A stretch of 64,000 bases of DNA from NCBI RefSeq assembly GCF_007667275.1, contig NZ_VDQT01000001.1:186001-250000 (forward strand). Direction: 5' to 3'. Shown piece after piece: positions 42,790 through 52,604 of this stretch. Numbering within the stretch: position 1 is the first letter of the stretch; the number at the start of each line of letters is the position of its first letter. The DNA is from Stenotrophomonas rhizophila (GTDB taxonomy: Bacteria > Pseudomonadota > Gammaproteobacteria > Xanthomonadales > Xanthomonadaceae). The notes below the pieces were generated by a model. It was not told the DNA's origin, did not search any database, and saw nothing but the letters and a program-made list of their open reading frames with translations. The position numbers and the translations under genes were made by a program.

Positions 42790-44325
42790 TCACCCACCTT
42801 TCCGCTTGCGCGGCGTCTTGCCCGCACCCGCCGCGACAGTCCCGCCCGTCTTCCTGGTGATGGCCCCGATCCGCGGATCGGCGGTCACCGCGCAGCTGCT
42901 GGCCGGGGTGACCAGGCAGGTGCACGGGGCCAGCACCCCGGGCGCACCGGTTGCCGTCATGCCGACGAAACCGAGCGGGGCATGGGCGTGGCGGATGCCG
43001 CGCGGTGGCTCTGCCGCAGGCTCGCCCTCGGCATCAAGCGGCCAACCGGTCTCCCCGGTCGTGCGTACCGCCACCTGCCAGTAGTCGCCGCAGTGGTACT
43101 CGCCGTCCGGGTCGAAGCGCACCTGCAGGCCATCCTCCAGGTCGATCCAGTCTTCCCCAACGCCGGACGCAGGCTGCAACGGAACCGCGCCATCGTCCAG
43201 GCTCACATCGCCGCGCGCCTGCTGGTCCCAGCGTCGTACCTTGCTGGTCGCGCTCGCCTGCCGCGGCGCGTCCGTCGCCAACACCAGTTCATCGCCTTCC
43301 ACGCTGGCCAGTCGGCACAGCGGGCCCGGGCGGCCCTCCAGATCATCGTTCTCGTCGCTGAGTTCCACCCACTGCGCGTCCGTGAAGCCACGCGTACTGC
43401 CCACGCGCAGGCGCTTGCCGCCCCCGGAGACCCAACGCGTCAGCACGCTGCCGTTGTCGCGTGACCACTTGAAGGTCGGTGCGCCGCTGTCGCTGCCGCG
43501 ATGGATTTCCACGCGGTAGAGATGGTTCTCGGTGCCGCGGTAGGCGACGTCAGGATCGGTTACGCAGGGATCGTCCAGGCGCTCGGGCGGTTGCAGGCGC
43601 AGCGTCATGGCCGGCTCTGCATCGCGCTCAAAGAGATGCAACGGCACCGCGCATGCCTGCTCCGGGCTTTCGCGCAGCAGATCAAGCTGTGCCTGCAGCG
43701 CCTCCAGCCGTTCCTGCAGCCGCGCCCGCTCATCGTCGTCCCCGGCCTGCTCGATGCGCGTCTTCAAGGCCTCGATCCGGCCCTGCAGGCGCTTATCCAC
43801 GTCGGCCAGATCGAGCGCGCGCACCTGCCACACCACCTGCGCACGGCTGGACGTGTCCGGGCCGCCCAGCGCGACTTCACGAAGCTGCGGCATTTCGGTG
43901 CTGGTTACGTGACGCTCCCAGACCTTGAGGTACACCCAGAACCGCGCGTCGTCGCGGCTGGCGTTGCCCAGCCAGCGGCGCAGCGGGTCGATCGGCCCGT
44001 CCTTTCCTTCAGACGGGGTGTAGTGCGGCTGACTCAGGTAGTCGCACCCGTCGCTTTCGCAAAGGATGCCCTGCACGTAGTAGCGCCCCGCACTGATCTG
44101 CAGGCCCAGGCCGCCGTTGTCGACCAGGGCCAGGCCAAAGCCAGGGCTGCCAGCGGGCGCGGCGTAGGGTCCGAACAGATCCAGTGCCATCGTGCGCAGG
44201 TAGTGCAGGAGGATGGCACCCTGTTCGTTCGGATCCGCGTCCAGGGTGACGCGTCCCTGCTGCAGCAGGACCTGGCTGAAGTGGTGGCGGGGGTCGAAGC
44301 TGTCCCGCGAGAAGTCGCCTTTCAT
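42790..44325 (-). CDS. DUF6519 protein of the injection-system operon
   Basis: A 511-residue protein starting with the family signature KGDFSRDSFDPRHHFSQVLLQQGRV, seen in proteins encoded at the end of phage-tail-like eCIS loci. A long charged coiled coil occupies about residues 170-225, and the C-terminus is basic (GKTPRKRKGG). The central and C-terminal parts are beta-rich with repeated WVELSDENDDLE-type segments. It may be a tail-fibre, adhesin or baseplate attachment; its role has not been established. Start ATG 44325 follows AAGGA. It is the last gene of the operon and converges with norR, 33 bases apart. Confidence 0.75.
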   Translation of the reverse strand: MKGDFSRDSFDPRHHFSQVLLQQGRVTLDADPNEQGAILLHYLRTMALDLFGPYAAPAGSPGFGLALVDNGGLGLQISAGRYYVQGILCESDGCDYLSQPHYTPSEGKDGPIDPLRRWLGNASRDDARFWVYLKVWERHVTSTEMPQLREVALGGPDTSSRAQVVWQVRALDLADVDKRLQGRIEALKTRIEQAGDDDERARLQERLEALQAQLDLLRESPEQACAVPLHLFERDAEPAMTLRLQPPERLDDPCVTDPDVAYRGTENHLYRVEIHRGSDSGAPTFKWSRDNGSVLTRWVSGGGKRLRVGSTRGFTDAQWVELSDENDDLEGRPGPLCRLASVEGDELVLATDAPRQASATSKVRRWDQQARGDVSLDDGAVPLQPASGVGEDWIDLEDGLQVRFDPDGEYHCGDYWQVAVRTTGETGWPLDAEGEPAAEPPRGIRHAHAPLGFVGMTATGAPGVLAPCTCLVTPASSCAVTADPRIGAITRKTGGTVAAGAGKTPRKRKGG

Positions 44326-44344
44326 GGGGTGTTCCTTTTTGGAT

Positions 44345-46543
44345 TCAGTCCGCGAACAGGAGCCCGACGGTCATGCCGGCCGGTGTATGTTGGTCCAGGC
44401 GCGCGCGCAGGTTGGCTTCGCGCTGGGGTTCATGGAGATCGTGGTAAACGCCCATTTCCGAGCCGTCATCGGCCCCGCGACGGATCTCCTGCGCGGTGTC
44501 GGGGGTGAGCCGCGCGTACCCCGGAAGGCCGTAGCGGCGGGACTGGAAGCGCGGCTGCACGCGCTGGCGTTCGGCCGTGACCAACGTCTTCCCGATCGCT
44601 TCCGGCAGATGCCGCGCGCGTACCGCCGCGGTCACCTCGTCGGGCTGGCAGCGGTAGCGTCGCGGCGAGCGGCAGTGGCAGGGAATGTGGCTGTAGCGCA
44701 CGCACCCGATCTGCCGCCGCGCCACGTTCAGGCAGTCATCGAACAGGGTGTTCTCCACCAGCGCCATCGCATGCACCTGTACCTGCCCGAACACCGTGCT
44801 GTCGCGCAGGGTAAGGCGCACATGGGCCACCGCCGCATCCAATGCCCCGATGGCGTCGCCGCTGCCAGCCGCATCGACGATGCTGTCGTTGATGACCAGC
44901 GTGATCGGATCGGAACCCGCTTCGTCCTGACGCACGTGGATGGAACCCACAATACTGTGCTCGATCTGCACGTGTGCCTGCACGCCGAGCAGTTCCAGGC
45001 TGGGCTCCGAAGCGCGCTCCGGGCCGCAGTCGCAGCCGATCCCCCAACCCGGCACCAGCGTGCAATGGCGGATCACCACGGCGGTTCCGCAGTGGGTGGT
45101 CTGCGGGTCCTGCGCTGCGCTCACCTGCATCGGTCGCCCGGCAAGCAGGATGCCCTCCAGCGTGAAGCGGCTCCCGGCGTCCAGCTCCACGCTCAGCGCA
45201 TCCGGCAGGTCGGTCTGCCAATCGATCAGGCGGATGACCGGCCGCGCGCCGGCGGCGGCGCGCAGCGTCAGCGACTGCCCGGGACGAAGGCGCACGTGCA
45301 CCGGTTCGACCCACACGCCGCTGTGCATCAGCTCGATCACTGCGTGGTCGGGCATTTCCTCTTCCCACCTGCGTAGCGCGTCGCCAAGGCGGGGCAATGA
45401 CGAGGCGCCACCCTGGCCGACGCGATACAGCGTGAAGGATTCCGCCGGCCGACGTGCAGGACGCGGATACTCGCCGCCGCCGATATCCGCTGCGAAGCCA
45501 TAGTGATAGCTGACCCGCACGCCCTTCTTCGGCACCTGGTCGGGCGGAAACATCAGCCGTCCGCGCTGCGGGTCCACCGCAACCGTGCCGCGCCGCGGCC
45601 GGTAGCGCCAGCCGCCCAGGTCGGCCACCACGATCGCATCCATCGGCACCGGTGCGCTGCCGTCCTGGTTGGCCCACTGCTCGGCCCAGACCGCCAGGCT
45701 GGCATCGACCCCATAGTCCTCGCGCAGGTGGTCGCGCAGGTCGCGGCGGCGCAGCGGCAGCGGCAGGTTCTGTTCGTCGGCCTGGTGGAAGGCGTCCGGC
45801 TCCGGCCGCGGCCTGCGGTACAGCGGCGCATCCTGGCCCAGCACGCTGAAGGTGAAACAGTGCGCGCCGGCTTCCTCCACGCAGTAGGCCGGGGTACGCG
45901 TGACCGGGTAGCTGCGCATGCGCCAGACATGCACGCCAACACTGGGGATGTTGTACCAGCCCCCGCGATGGCGCGACGCGATGCGACGCAGGTCGGCGCT
46001 GTGGGCCAACGTGTCGAACGGCCCACCGCAGCGGTCCAGCGCGGACAGGTTGCGCAGGTCTGCCGTGCCGAGGCGGTCGGCATGCAGGTGATTGAGGTGC
46101 TGGGCGCGGTCAAGCAGGCGGAAGTGCTCCTGCGCGCGCGCCGGCCAGCCGCTGACGTCGAACGCCAGGTCTTCCAGCAGTGAAACCGTGCCCTTGCGAC
46201 GCCGCTGCGCGATCAGATGCGCGATCTCGCGTCGGGGCACGCGGACCCGCTCCAGCGCCGGGTCGCCGCCTTCGCCCAGCGGCGCCTCTACCGGCTGGTA
46301 GCCGAGCAGGTCGGCGAGGTAGGGCACGGCCCAATCCGCCGCGGTTTCAATGAACCAGTTGTCGTACAGGCGCGAAATGTCGTCCTCGACCAGGTTCACC
46401 TGCTCGGCGATCACCCGCAGCAGCGCCTGCAGCGGGTAGCCCTGTTCGGCGTCACGGATACGGTGCACTGCGGGCAGCAGCCGGTACAGGCGGTCTTCGC
46501 GGGGAAGCGTGTGCAGCGATGGCAGGTCCATGTCGGCACTCAC
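44345..46543 (-). CDS. Tail protein I-like baseplate protein with beta-rich C-terminus
   Basis: A 732-residue protein. The first 110 residues resemble phage P2 tail protein I: LYRLLPAVHRIRDAEQG..LQALLRVIAEQ..L.EDDI..LYD.WFIETA..W..PYLADLLG. The rest differs: residues about 440-630 show repeated short strands with turns (RFTLEGILLAG, VVIRHCTLV, VQIEHSIVGSI, LTLRDSTVFG), like a right-handed beta-helix. A cysteine cluster near residues 613-630 (PCHCRSPRRYRC) may bind metal. GTG 46543 overlaps the previous stop (GTGA); ATG 46531 is the alternative. Probably connects baseplate to fibres. Confidence 0.75.
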   Translation of the reverse strand: MSADMDLPSLHTLPREDRLYRLLPAVHRIRDAEQGYPLQALLRVIAEQVNLVEDDISRLYDNWFIETAADWAVPYLADLLGYQPVEAPLGEGGDPALERVRVPRREIAHLIAQRRRKGTVSLLEDLAFDVSGWPARAQEHFRLLDRAQHLNHLHADRLGTADLRNLSALDRCGGPFDTLAHSADLRRIASRHRGGWYNIPSVGVHVWRMRSYPVTRTPAYCVEEAGAHCFTFSVLGQDAPLYRRPRPEPDAFHQADEQNLPLPLRRRDLRDHLREDYGVDASLAVWAEQWANQDGSAPVPMDAIVVADLGGWRYRPRRGTVAVDPQRGRLMFPPDQVPKKGVRVSYHYGFAADIGGGEYPRPARRPAESFTLYRVGQGGASSLPRLGDALRRWEEEMPDHAVIELMHSGVWVEPVHVRLRPGQSLTLRAAAGARPVIRLIDWQTDLPDALSVELDAGSRFTLEGILLAGRPMQVSAAQDPQTTHCGTAVVIRHCTLVPGWGIGCDCGPERASEPSLELLGVQAHVQIEHSIVGSIHVRQDEAGSDPITLVINDSIVDAAGSGDAIGALDAAVAHVRLTLRDSTVFGQVQVHAMALVENTLFDDCLNVARRQIGCVRYSHIPCHCRSPRRYRCQPDEVTAAVRARHLPEAIGKTLVTAERQRVQPRFQSRRYGLPGYARLTPDTAQEIRRGADDGSEMGVYHDLHEPQREANLRARLDQHTPAGMTVGLLFAD

Positions 46544-49500
46544 GAGTCGGGGTTGAGGATCAGGGTGTCGGCGACGGACGGCATGAAACAGGCGATCTGC
46601 GCGGGCCGCGCCACGCCGTTTTCCATGCGGCCCGGTCGCGCGTCCACGCGGGGCGGTGGCCGCTGCAGCGTGCCGCCGCCCTGCAGCGATTTGCCGGGGT
46701 CGTCGCCATGCAGGATCTTCTGCACCTGTGCGGTGATCTGCGCCTGGCTCACCAGGCGCGGCTGGCCGCTCTGCGGGTCGAGCTCGGTATCGGTGATGCC
46801 GCCGAAGCTGTCCACATCGACCCAGTCGACCCCGGGAACCGACTGCATCGCCGCGATCGCCTCGCACAGCAGCGCCGGCTGGCCCAGCGCCCGCGCATCG
46901 AAACCAAACCGCACCAGCAGCCGCTCGCGCACCGCGGTAGCCACCGGCTCCCAGCGGTAACCCGGCAACAGCCGCAGGTTCGCCTGCAGGACCAGTGCGA
47001 TGCGCTCGCGCCAGACCAGGCGTACCGGCAGCCCTGCGTCGCCCAGCGAACGCAGCGCCTTGGCCAGGTTGCGATGCAGGTCCGAATCGATGTCGATCGG
47101 CATGTCGTCGACACCTGCGTAGGTCACCTGCACGAACGCGCCTGCCACGTCGGCCAAGCGGCGTGCATCGGCCTTGGCGATGCCGGCGAACATACGGGTG
47201 AAGTCGGCGTAGTCCGACACCGAGACCAGGCGGTCGAGCGCGATGACCGAGCGTGGCGCGTTCTCGCGGATCAGTGCGTCGGTCTCCCGGTCGGCGCCGC
47301 CCGAGGCGCGCAGTGGGTTGACCACGTCCTTGAGGCCCAGCGGGCGGGTGACCATCAGCGCGACCTGGCCCGGGCGCACGTTGCCGCCCTTGCCGATGCC
47401 GTTGCGGTATTCGGCGCGCAGGTTCTCAAAGCCACTGGGCGGGCGCAGGCCGTGTTCGCCGTCGCCGAACACCACCCCCGTGCCCCCGGCGCCGTCGGTG
47501 GTGGTAACGAACGCACGGTCGTCCGGGCCAAGCATTGCCAGGCTCGGCGCTTCGGTCCACGCCACATCATTCACGTACACCTTCAGCGTGCTGGTGGCGC
47601 CCAACGCGGTGGGCGCCGGGCGCCAGGTCAGCGGCGGCTGGCGCAGGTCGAACCGCTGCAACGGGCGGCGCGCGTCGCTGCTGCCCAGTACTTCGCGCCG
47701 CGTTTCACCATGGCTGGCGGCAACCACGTTGCCGCGCAGGCGCACGCTGGCCCGGTAGTAGCGACAGGCCAGCGGCGTGGCCAGCTGCAGGGTGGTGTGC
47801 GGACGGTCGCCGGGCAGGGTCGGGTCCTGGCCGTGGCGCAGGCCGGCGACCATCATCAGCTCGGCCGAATGCACCCCGCGCACGCCGGCGATGTCGCTGC
47901 GTTCCCCTTCCACCACCACCCAGCGCCCGGACCCCAGCTGCTCGTGCAGGGGCGCCAGTTCCAGGGTGTCGCCGTAGACCTCGTCCAGGATCGGCGCTTC
48001 GGCCAGCACCAGCACGCGCCGCTGCGGGTACAGCCAGGTACTGCGCAGTTCCGTGATGAGCGCGCGCGACTCCTTGCCGCCCTCGACCTCGCGCCACTCG
48101 GTTGGCCCGTCTTCATCGCCGACATCGATCCGCGTGGTATCCCCGGACAGGCCGTAGGCGCTGCGCGGCCCGTTGCGCGTGCGCGCCACGCGCAGCACCT
48201 CCAGGCGCGGCGGGTCGTCGAAGTCTTCGCCCGCGCGCGACACCAGGAGCAGTGCGCCGGCCGCCAGCAGCGGGTCGGCGCTGGCAAGGAAGGCATTGCT
48301 GCTGGTCTCGTCCGCGGCATAGCGCCAGTCCGGCCAGCTCTGCAGCGACGGCAGGCCCTCGCCATCCGATGCCGGCACCGGGTGCGCCGCAGTGGCGCCG
48401 AACAGTGCCTGGCCGGCACCGAGCAGGTACACCGCCTGCAGCGCAGCCGGTTCGGCGCCGGCGTCGGAACCGCGCCAGGCGGCGTAGTAGGCGTCCTTCA
48501 GGCGCGGCGCGAAGGCCGTGATCAACTGCGGTTGCAGGTCGGCACCGCGCGCGAAGGCGGCGCCAAGGTCGCGACGCAGGCGAAGGCGGTTGGCCGCCTG
48601 CACCTGGGGCGGCACCAGCAGGGCCTCGGCCGCGTCATCAGGCGTGGAGGTGACGGTGCCGCTGCGCGGGAGTTCCAGGGTGCCCAGCGCATCGCCGAAT
48701 GTTGCGATGACGTCGCGCGACTCGCCTTCAACCCCGTGCTGGAGTTGTTCGCTCCATTCGGCCAGCGGCCAGGCCTCGGCGCCCAGGTAGAGGCCATCGC
48801 GCAGCCGCGTCACGTTACGCAGGGCGCGTGCATCGCCCTGGCCGTTGTCCAGCAGGCGCTGCAGGTCGAACGCCAGTTGCTGCAGCAACGGCAGCGCCTG
48901 CGGCACCAGCGTACCCAGAGGCTGCAGCCGCAGCAGGGTGCGTTGGGCGTCGAAATCGATCACCACCGCCAGCACACGGCGGGCCTGGTAGCGGATGGCG
49001 CTCTTCGCGAACTCGAACAGCAGCAGGTCACCCACCTGGACTTGGCTGTCCACGCCCTCCACGTACAGCTCGTTCAGCGCAGGCAGGCTGTCGGCGTCGA
49101 TACGCTGCGGTCGCTGGCGGCGGATGCCCAGGTCATTCCACTCCCGGCGCGCCTGCAACGGCTCGTCGGTTTCGAACATCTGCGGCAGTTCGTCCGGGCC
49201 GGGAATCGACTGCGCGCGGGTGCCGACCGGGATGTCCACGGGCTCGGCCTGCTGCGTATCGACGGTGTAGGCCAGGTGCACGCTGGCCGATACGCCGGCA
49301 CGTGGCTGGTAGCCCACCAGGTTCGCAAGTTCCACCAGCGAGCGGCGCTGCACCGCCGTGCTCAGGTAGCCTTCGTTGGCAATACGCTCCTGGTAGAAGG
49401 TGAGCACGTCGCCGACACACGCCCACGCATCCAGCAGCGCCAGCGCGGGATCGGCCGGGTCGCGCGTGCTCAGCGCCTGCAGCGGCCGATGGCTCACCAG

Positions 49501-49704
49501 CGTCTGGCCGTCGGCGCCGGACGCCAGCACTTCCATGCCGGGCAGGCGTGCCTTCATGCTGGCCAGGAATCGCCCATGGGTACCGACCCGGCAGGGCAGG
49601 GCGGGCAGGGCCGGGCGTGGCGACATCTGCACCGGCGTCATCGTGGTAACGCCGCTGCAGCAGCCGCAGTCCGCGCCACCGCAGTGGCAGTCGTGTGCGC
49701 TCAT
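46540..49704 (-). CDS. Putative baseplate assembly protein (large, J-like)
   Basis: A 1,054-residue protein of the 'putative baseplate assembly protein' type found in eCIS and phage-like clusters. It contains ALLDAWACVGDVLTFYQERIANEGYLSTAVQRRSLVELANLVGYQPRAG-like motifs (here given only in key residues) shared with the neighbouring gene, and a C-terminal half resembling baseplate J (VNPLRASGG.DRE....R..AP..V..LDR.VS..DY). The first 16 residues are Cys/His-rich (HDCHCGGADCGCC), a possible metal knuckle. GGGAGG precedes ATG 49704, which overlaps the upstream stop by 4 bases. Wedge component of the baseplate. Confidence 0.82.
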   Translation of the reverse strand: MSAHDCHCGGADCGCCSGVTTMTPVQMSPRPALPALPCRVGTHGRFLASMKARLPGMEVLASGADGQTLVSHRPLQALSTRDPADPALALLDAWACVGDVLTFYQERIANEGYLSTAVQRRSLVELANLVGYQPRAGVSASVHLAYTVDTQQAEPVDIPVGTRAQSIPGPDELPQMFETDEPLQARREWNDLGIRRQRPQRIDADSLPALNELYVEGVDSQVQVGDLLLFEFAKSAIRYQARRVLAVVIDFDAQRTLLRLQPLGTLVPQALPLLQQLAFDLQRLLDNGQGDARALRNVTRLRDGLYLGAEAWPLAEWSEQLQHGVEGESRDVIATFGDALGTLELPRSGTVTSTPDDAAEALLVPPQVQAANRLRLRRDLGAAFARGADLQPQLITAFAPRLKDAYYAAWRGSDAGAEPAALQAVYLLGAGQALFGATAAHPVPASDGEGLPSLQSWPDWRYAADETSSNAFLASADPLLAAGALLLVSRAGEDFDDPPRLEVLRVARTRNGPRSAYGLSGDTTRIDVGDEDGPTEWREVEGGKESRALITELRSTWLYPQRRVLVLAEAPILDEVYGDTLELAPLHEQLGSGRWVVVEGERSDIAGVRGVHSAELMMVAGLRHGQDPTLPGDRPHTTLQLATPLACRYYRASVRLRGNVVAASHGETRREVLGSSDARRPLQRFDLRQPPLTWRPAPTALGATSTLKVYVNDVAWTEAPSLAMLGPDDRAFVTTTDGAGGTGVVFGDGEHGLRPPSGFENLRAEYRNGIGKGGNVRPGQVALMVTRPLGLKDVVNPLRASGGADRETDALIRENAPRSVIALDRLVSVSDYADFTRMFAGIAKADARRLADVAGAFVQVTYAGVDDMPIDIDSDLHRNLAKALRSLGDAGLPVRLVWRERIALVLQANLRLLPGYRWEPVATAVRERLLVRFGFDARALGQPALLCEAIAAMQSVPGVDWVDVDSFGGITDTELDPQSGQPRLVSQAQITAQVQKILHGDDPGKSLQGGGTLQRPPPRVDARPGRMENGVARPAQIACFMPSVADTLILNPDS

Positions 49705-52202
49705 CGTCCACCTCCCACGCTGATCGACAGCCGTCCGTTTCCGGGTTGTGCGGCGTCGCCGTCCAGGCGTGCTATCTCATTCCGCTTCAGGACCAGCACG
49801 CCATCGTCGAGTTCGCGGTTGGGCGGCTCGTACATGCGCTGCAGGCGGGTGACCCGCGCACACTCCACCCCGGGCACCGACATGGCTTCGGCCACCAACG
49901 CGCTGACGCGCATGCTCTGGCCGAACTGCAGGCGGTCGGGATGGAACCAGCCGGGCTGGCCGTCGCGGCGGCAGCCGGCGCTGAACCGATCCAGCAACGC
50001 TGCCTTGACCGCGCCACGCTCGTGTCCGGGCAGCGCGCACACCTCCAGCGCCAGGTCCAGCGGCACGTAGATCGCGGTCTCCACGTGCAGGTCGTGGCCC
50101 ATGCGGCGTGCGTGTTCAAGCGCAGCCTGGACCTGGCCAACCAGCGCTGCCGACGCTGGCACCTGGCCAATCGGATCGAGTGCGACGTCGGCCTCGTACC
50201 AGCTGCCGGTCCACACAAGCTCGGCCGCAGCGCCCTGCAGGCGCGGCTCGCGCCCGGCGATGCGCGCATAGTCGTCGGCCACGATGGCGCGCTGCAGGTC
50301 GGTGCGGAGCGCCGAGGGCGCAAGCAACCGTGCCTGCGCCAACGGTTCCGGGTCGACGCCTCCCTGCGCTGGCATCGGGTTGCCGACGCGCAGATCAAGG
50401 CTACTCAGGTGCTGGCCGCGCACATGCAGGCGGTTGATGCTGCCGGCGCCGACATTGCCTGCAGCACCGTTACCGACCCGGTACCACGCCCGCATCGCCA
50501 GGCCGGCGCGCGGGGCCTGGCCCAGGCTGCCGTCGCCGAAGCGCAGCCGGGCACGGCCGTCGTTGTCGATCTCGGCGACGACATGCCGGTCATTGCCCTG
50601 GCTGCCGAGCAGGTCGTAAACCGGTGACCAGTGTTCGTTGTCGCTGTCGCTGACGTCCAGCGCCGGCCGCGCATCGCGCGGATCGCCACCGGCACCGGCA
50701 CTGGCGGGGTCGCCCGGTGCGGGTGCGCGGTGGCAGTGGGTCAGTGGCGACTGCGCCAGGCGCCAGCTGACGCGCGCAGCGCTCACCTCGCGGTCGGCGG
50801 GCACGCCTTCGCAGGCGCAGCCGGCGGCACCCTCGACCTCCGGCACCGTGCCCAGGTCTTCCGGGCCGGTGCTGCGGCCATGATCGACCAGCACCACGTT
50901 GGCGAACACCATCGACACGTCGCGCAGGCGGGCGCAGTTTGGCGCCGGGCCGAGCGCGGACAGGCACAGCGGGAACGGCAGCGCGTCGCCGGCATGCCAA
51001 TCGATCCGCAGCAGCGGCGTCGGTCGTGGATCATCCGGCCCTACGGGAAACAGGCTGTCTTCGTCCGGCGTGACCGTGACCACGCGCACTGCCCACACCC
51101 GCAGCGGATCGGCGTCGGCGGCCAAGCCGCTGCGTGCACCGACCACCTCGCGCAGGATCAGCACGTCGCCCACGCGCAGGTCGAGCACGCGCGCCTGGCC
51201 TTCGGCATCGGCCCACGCGTCGCGCAGCACAGCCGTGGTGGCACCGCGGTGCAGGCAGCAGTCCTCGCGGCCCCAGTCGTAGAGGCCGATACGGTTGTGC
51301 GCGGCGCGCAGGCGTACGCGGGCGCCGGCATCGCCCACCGGCTCGAACACCGCCAGCGCCGGTTCGGCCAGGCCCGCCATGCGTTCGTCGTCCAGCACCG
51401 TTGGCAGCGGCGCATCGCTGGCAATGCCGCTGAGGAAGGCGAGGTCGGCGGCGGCCAGCTCGACGTCGCTGCCGGTTTCCAGCGCGACCCAGGCGCGTGC
51501 GTTGCAGCCTTCGTGCAGGCGGTAGTCCACCAGGCGGGCATGCCGGCGCACTGAAATGCGCTGGCGCGCGGTACCGAGGTAGGCCTCGGTCGCCACCGCG
51601 TCCTGGTAGTAGCTGAGGTAGTCGCCTACGTAGGCCAGCAGCTCGGTCAGGGTGATGCCGAGGTCGGGCACGCAGCGCGGCTGCCAGTCCGGTGAGATCA
51701 GCGCCAGGCGGTCTTCGATCAGGCGCTTGAAGCTGGCGTAGTCCTTGGCCAGGTAGGGCAGCGACGGCTCGGCCGGGGCTGCTTCAACGCAGGGCGCGGC
51801 GCTGGCGCAGTCTAGATCGGCGGGGCAGCCGACCTTGAACGAGAACGGGATGCTGGCGTACATCGGATCGAGCCCGGCCACGTCCTGCAGGTGCAGGCGG
51901 TAGCTGCCGTGGTCGCCACGCCGGTCCAGCCGGACGATCAGCCAGTCATCGCGGTCGGGGCCGTCGCCCACGTGCGGATCCACATCGAGGATGGCCAGCG
52001 GGCGGTCGCTGCGCCCGCCTTCCACGCGCAGGTGGCGTGGCAGGTCCGGGCCGTCCTCGCGCAGTTCAGGCGGCAGCTTGCCGAGGAAGGTCACATGGAG
52101 CGTGAGCTGGTCATCGGAGACTTCCACGAAATCCAGCCCGACCCGTCCCTGGAAATTACGGACGGCCTGGCGGCGTGGATCGGTAAGGCAGGAAAGGTGC
52201 AT
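49701..52202 (-). CDS. Baseplate J-like wedge protein
   Basis: An 833-residue baseplate J-family protein. It contains the YLAKDYASFKRLIEDRLALISPDW block and ELLAYVGDYLSYYQDAVATEAYLGTARQRIS, strongly like the second baseplate gene of eCIS clusters (Afp11-like), plus C-terminal J-domain blocks (ARLLAPSALRT...DYARIAGREP). It forms the wedges around the central spike. ATG 52202 is chosen because AGGAG lies 7 bases upstream; the longer frame to 52250 has no ribosome site. Shares motifs with the 1,054-residue neighbour, suggesting an old duplication. Confidence 0.85.
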   Translation of the reverse strand: MHLSCLTDPRRQAVRNFQGRVGLDFVEVSDDQLTLHVTFLGKLPPELREDGPDLPRHLRVEGGRSDRPLAILDVDPHVGDGPDRDDWLIVRLDRRGDHGSYRLHLQDVAGLDPMYASIPFSFKVGCPADLDCASAAPCVEAAPAEPSLPYLAKDYASFKRLIEDRLALISPDWQPRCVPDLGITLTELLAYVGDYLSYYQDAVATEAYLGTARQRISVRRHARLVDYRLHEGCNARAWVALETGSDVELAAADLAFLSGIASDAPLPTVLDDERMAGLAEPALAVFEPVGDAGARVRLRAAHNRIGLYDWGREDCCLHRGATTAVLRDAWADAEGQARVLDLRVGDVLILREVVGARSGLAADADPLRVWAVRVVTVTPDEDSLFPVGPDDPRPTPLLRIDWHAGDALPFPLCLSALGPAPNCARLRDVSMVFANVVLVDHGRSTGPEDLGTVPEVEGAAGCACEGVPADREVSAARVSWRLAQSPLTHCHRAPAPGDPASAGAGGDPRDARPALDVSDSDNEHWSPVYDLLGSQGNDRHVVAEIDNDGRARLRFGDGSLGQAPRAGLAMRAWYRVGNGAAGNVGAGSINRLHVRGQHLSSLDLRVGNPMPAQGGVDPEPLAQARLLAPSALRTDLQRAIVADDYARIAGREPRLQGAAAELVWTGSWYEADVALDPIGQVPASAALVGQVQAALEHARRMGHDLHVETAIYVPLDLALEVCALPGHERGAVKAALLDRFSAGCRRDGQPGWFHPDRLQFGQSMRVSALVAEAMSVPGVECARVTRLQRMYEPPNRELDDGVLVLKRNEIARLDGDAAQPGNGRLSISVGGGR

Positions 52203-52224
52203 GGCATGGCTCCTGGTCGCGGCC

Positions 52225-52587
52225 CTACAGGTCGTGTTCGAAATCGGCAACAGCGTCTTCGCCGGTCCGCAGCACGCGGTAAGCCACCCGCACGCGCAGC
52301 GCGGCGTCGTCGGCGGTGACCTCCAGGGCGCGCAGCTCGACGACCTCCTGCAACCAACGCTGCAACGCGGCCTGCAGGGTGAACTGCACGGTCGCCGCCA
52401 GCTCAGGACTGTTGCCGGCGAATACCAGCTGCAGCAGGCCGCTGCCGAACTCCGGCCGGTTGACGCGCTCGCCCGCCTGGGTGAACACCAGTTGTTCGAT
52501 CAGGTCGCGCACGTAGCCGTCGAGGCCGACAGCGGCGCTGCGGCCGCGGCCATCAACGTGGAAGGGGAAGTCGAGATGAACGCTCAT
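52225..52587 (-). CDS. GPW/gp25-family baseplate protein
   Basis: A 120-residue gp25-like protein, the conserved wedge-nucleating subunit that links baseplate and sheath. The GLDGYVRDLIEQLVFTQAGERVNRPEFGSGL block with the ERVNRP.FG core is diagnostic. Start at ATG 52587 with AGGAG 7 bases upstream; another ATG at 52593 is too close to that site. Stops 22 bases before the baseplate J-like gene. Confidence 0.92.
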   Translation of the reverse strand: MSVHLDFPFHVDGRGRSAAVGLDGYVRDLIEQLVFTQAGERVNRPEFGSGLLQLVFAGNSPELAATVQFTLQAALQRWLQEVVELRALEVTADDAALRVRVAYRVLRTGEDAVADFEHDL

Positions 52588-52604
52588 CGGCATGCTCCTG
52601 GCGG

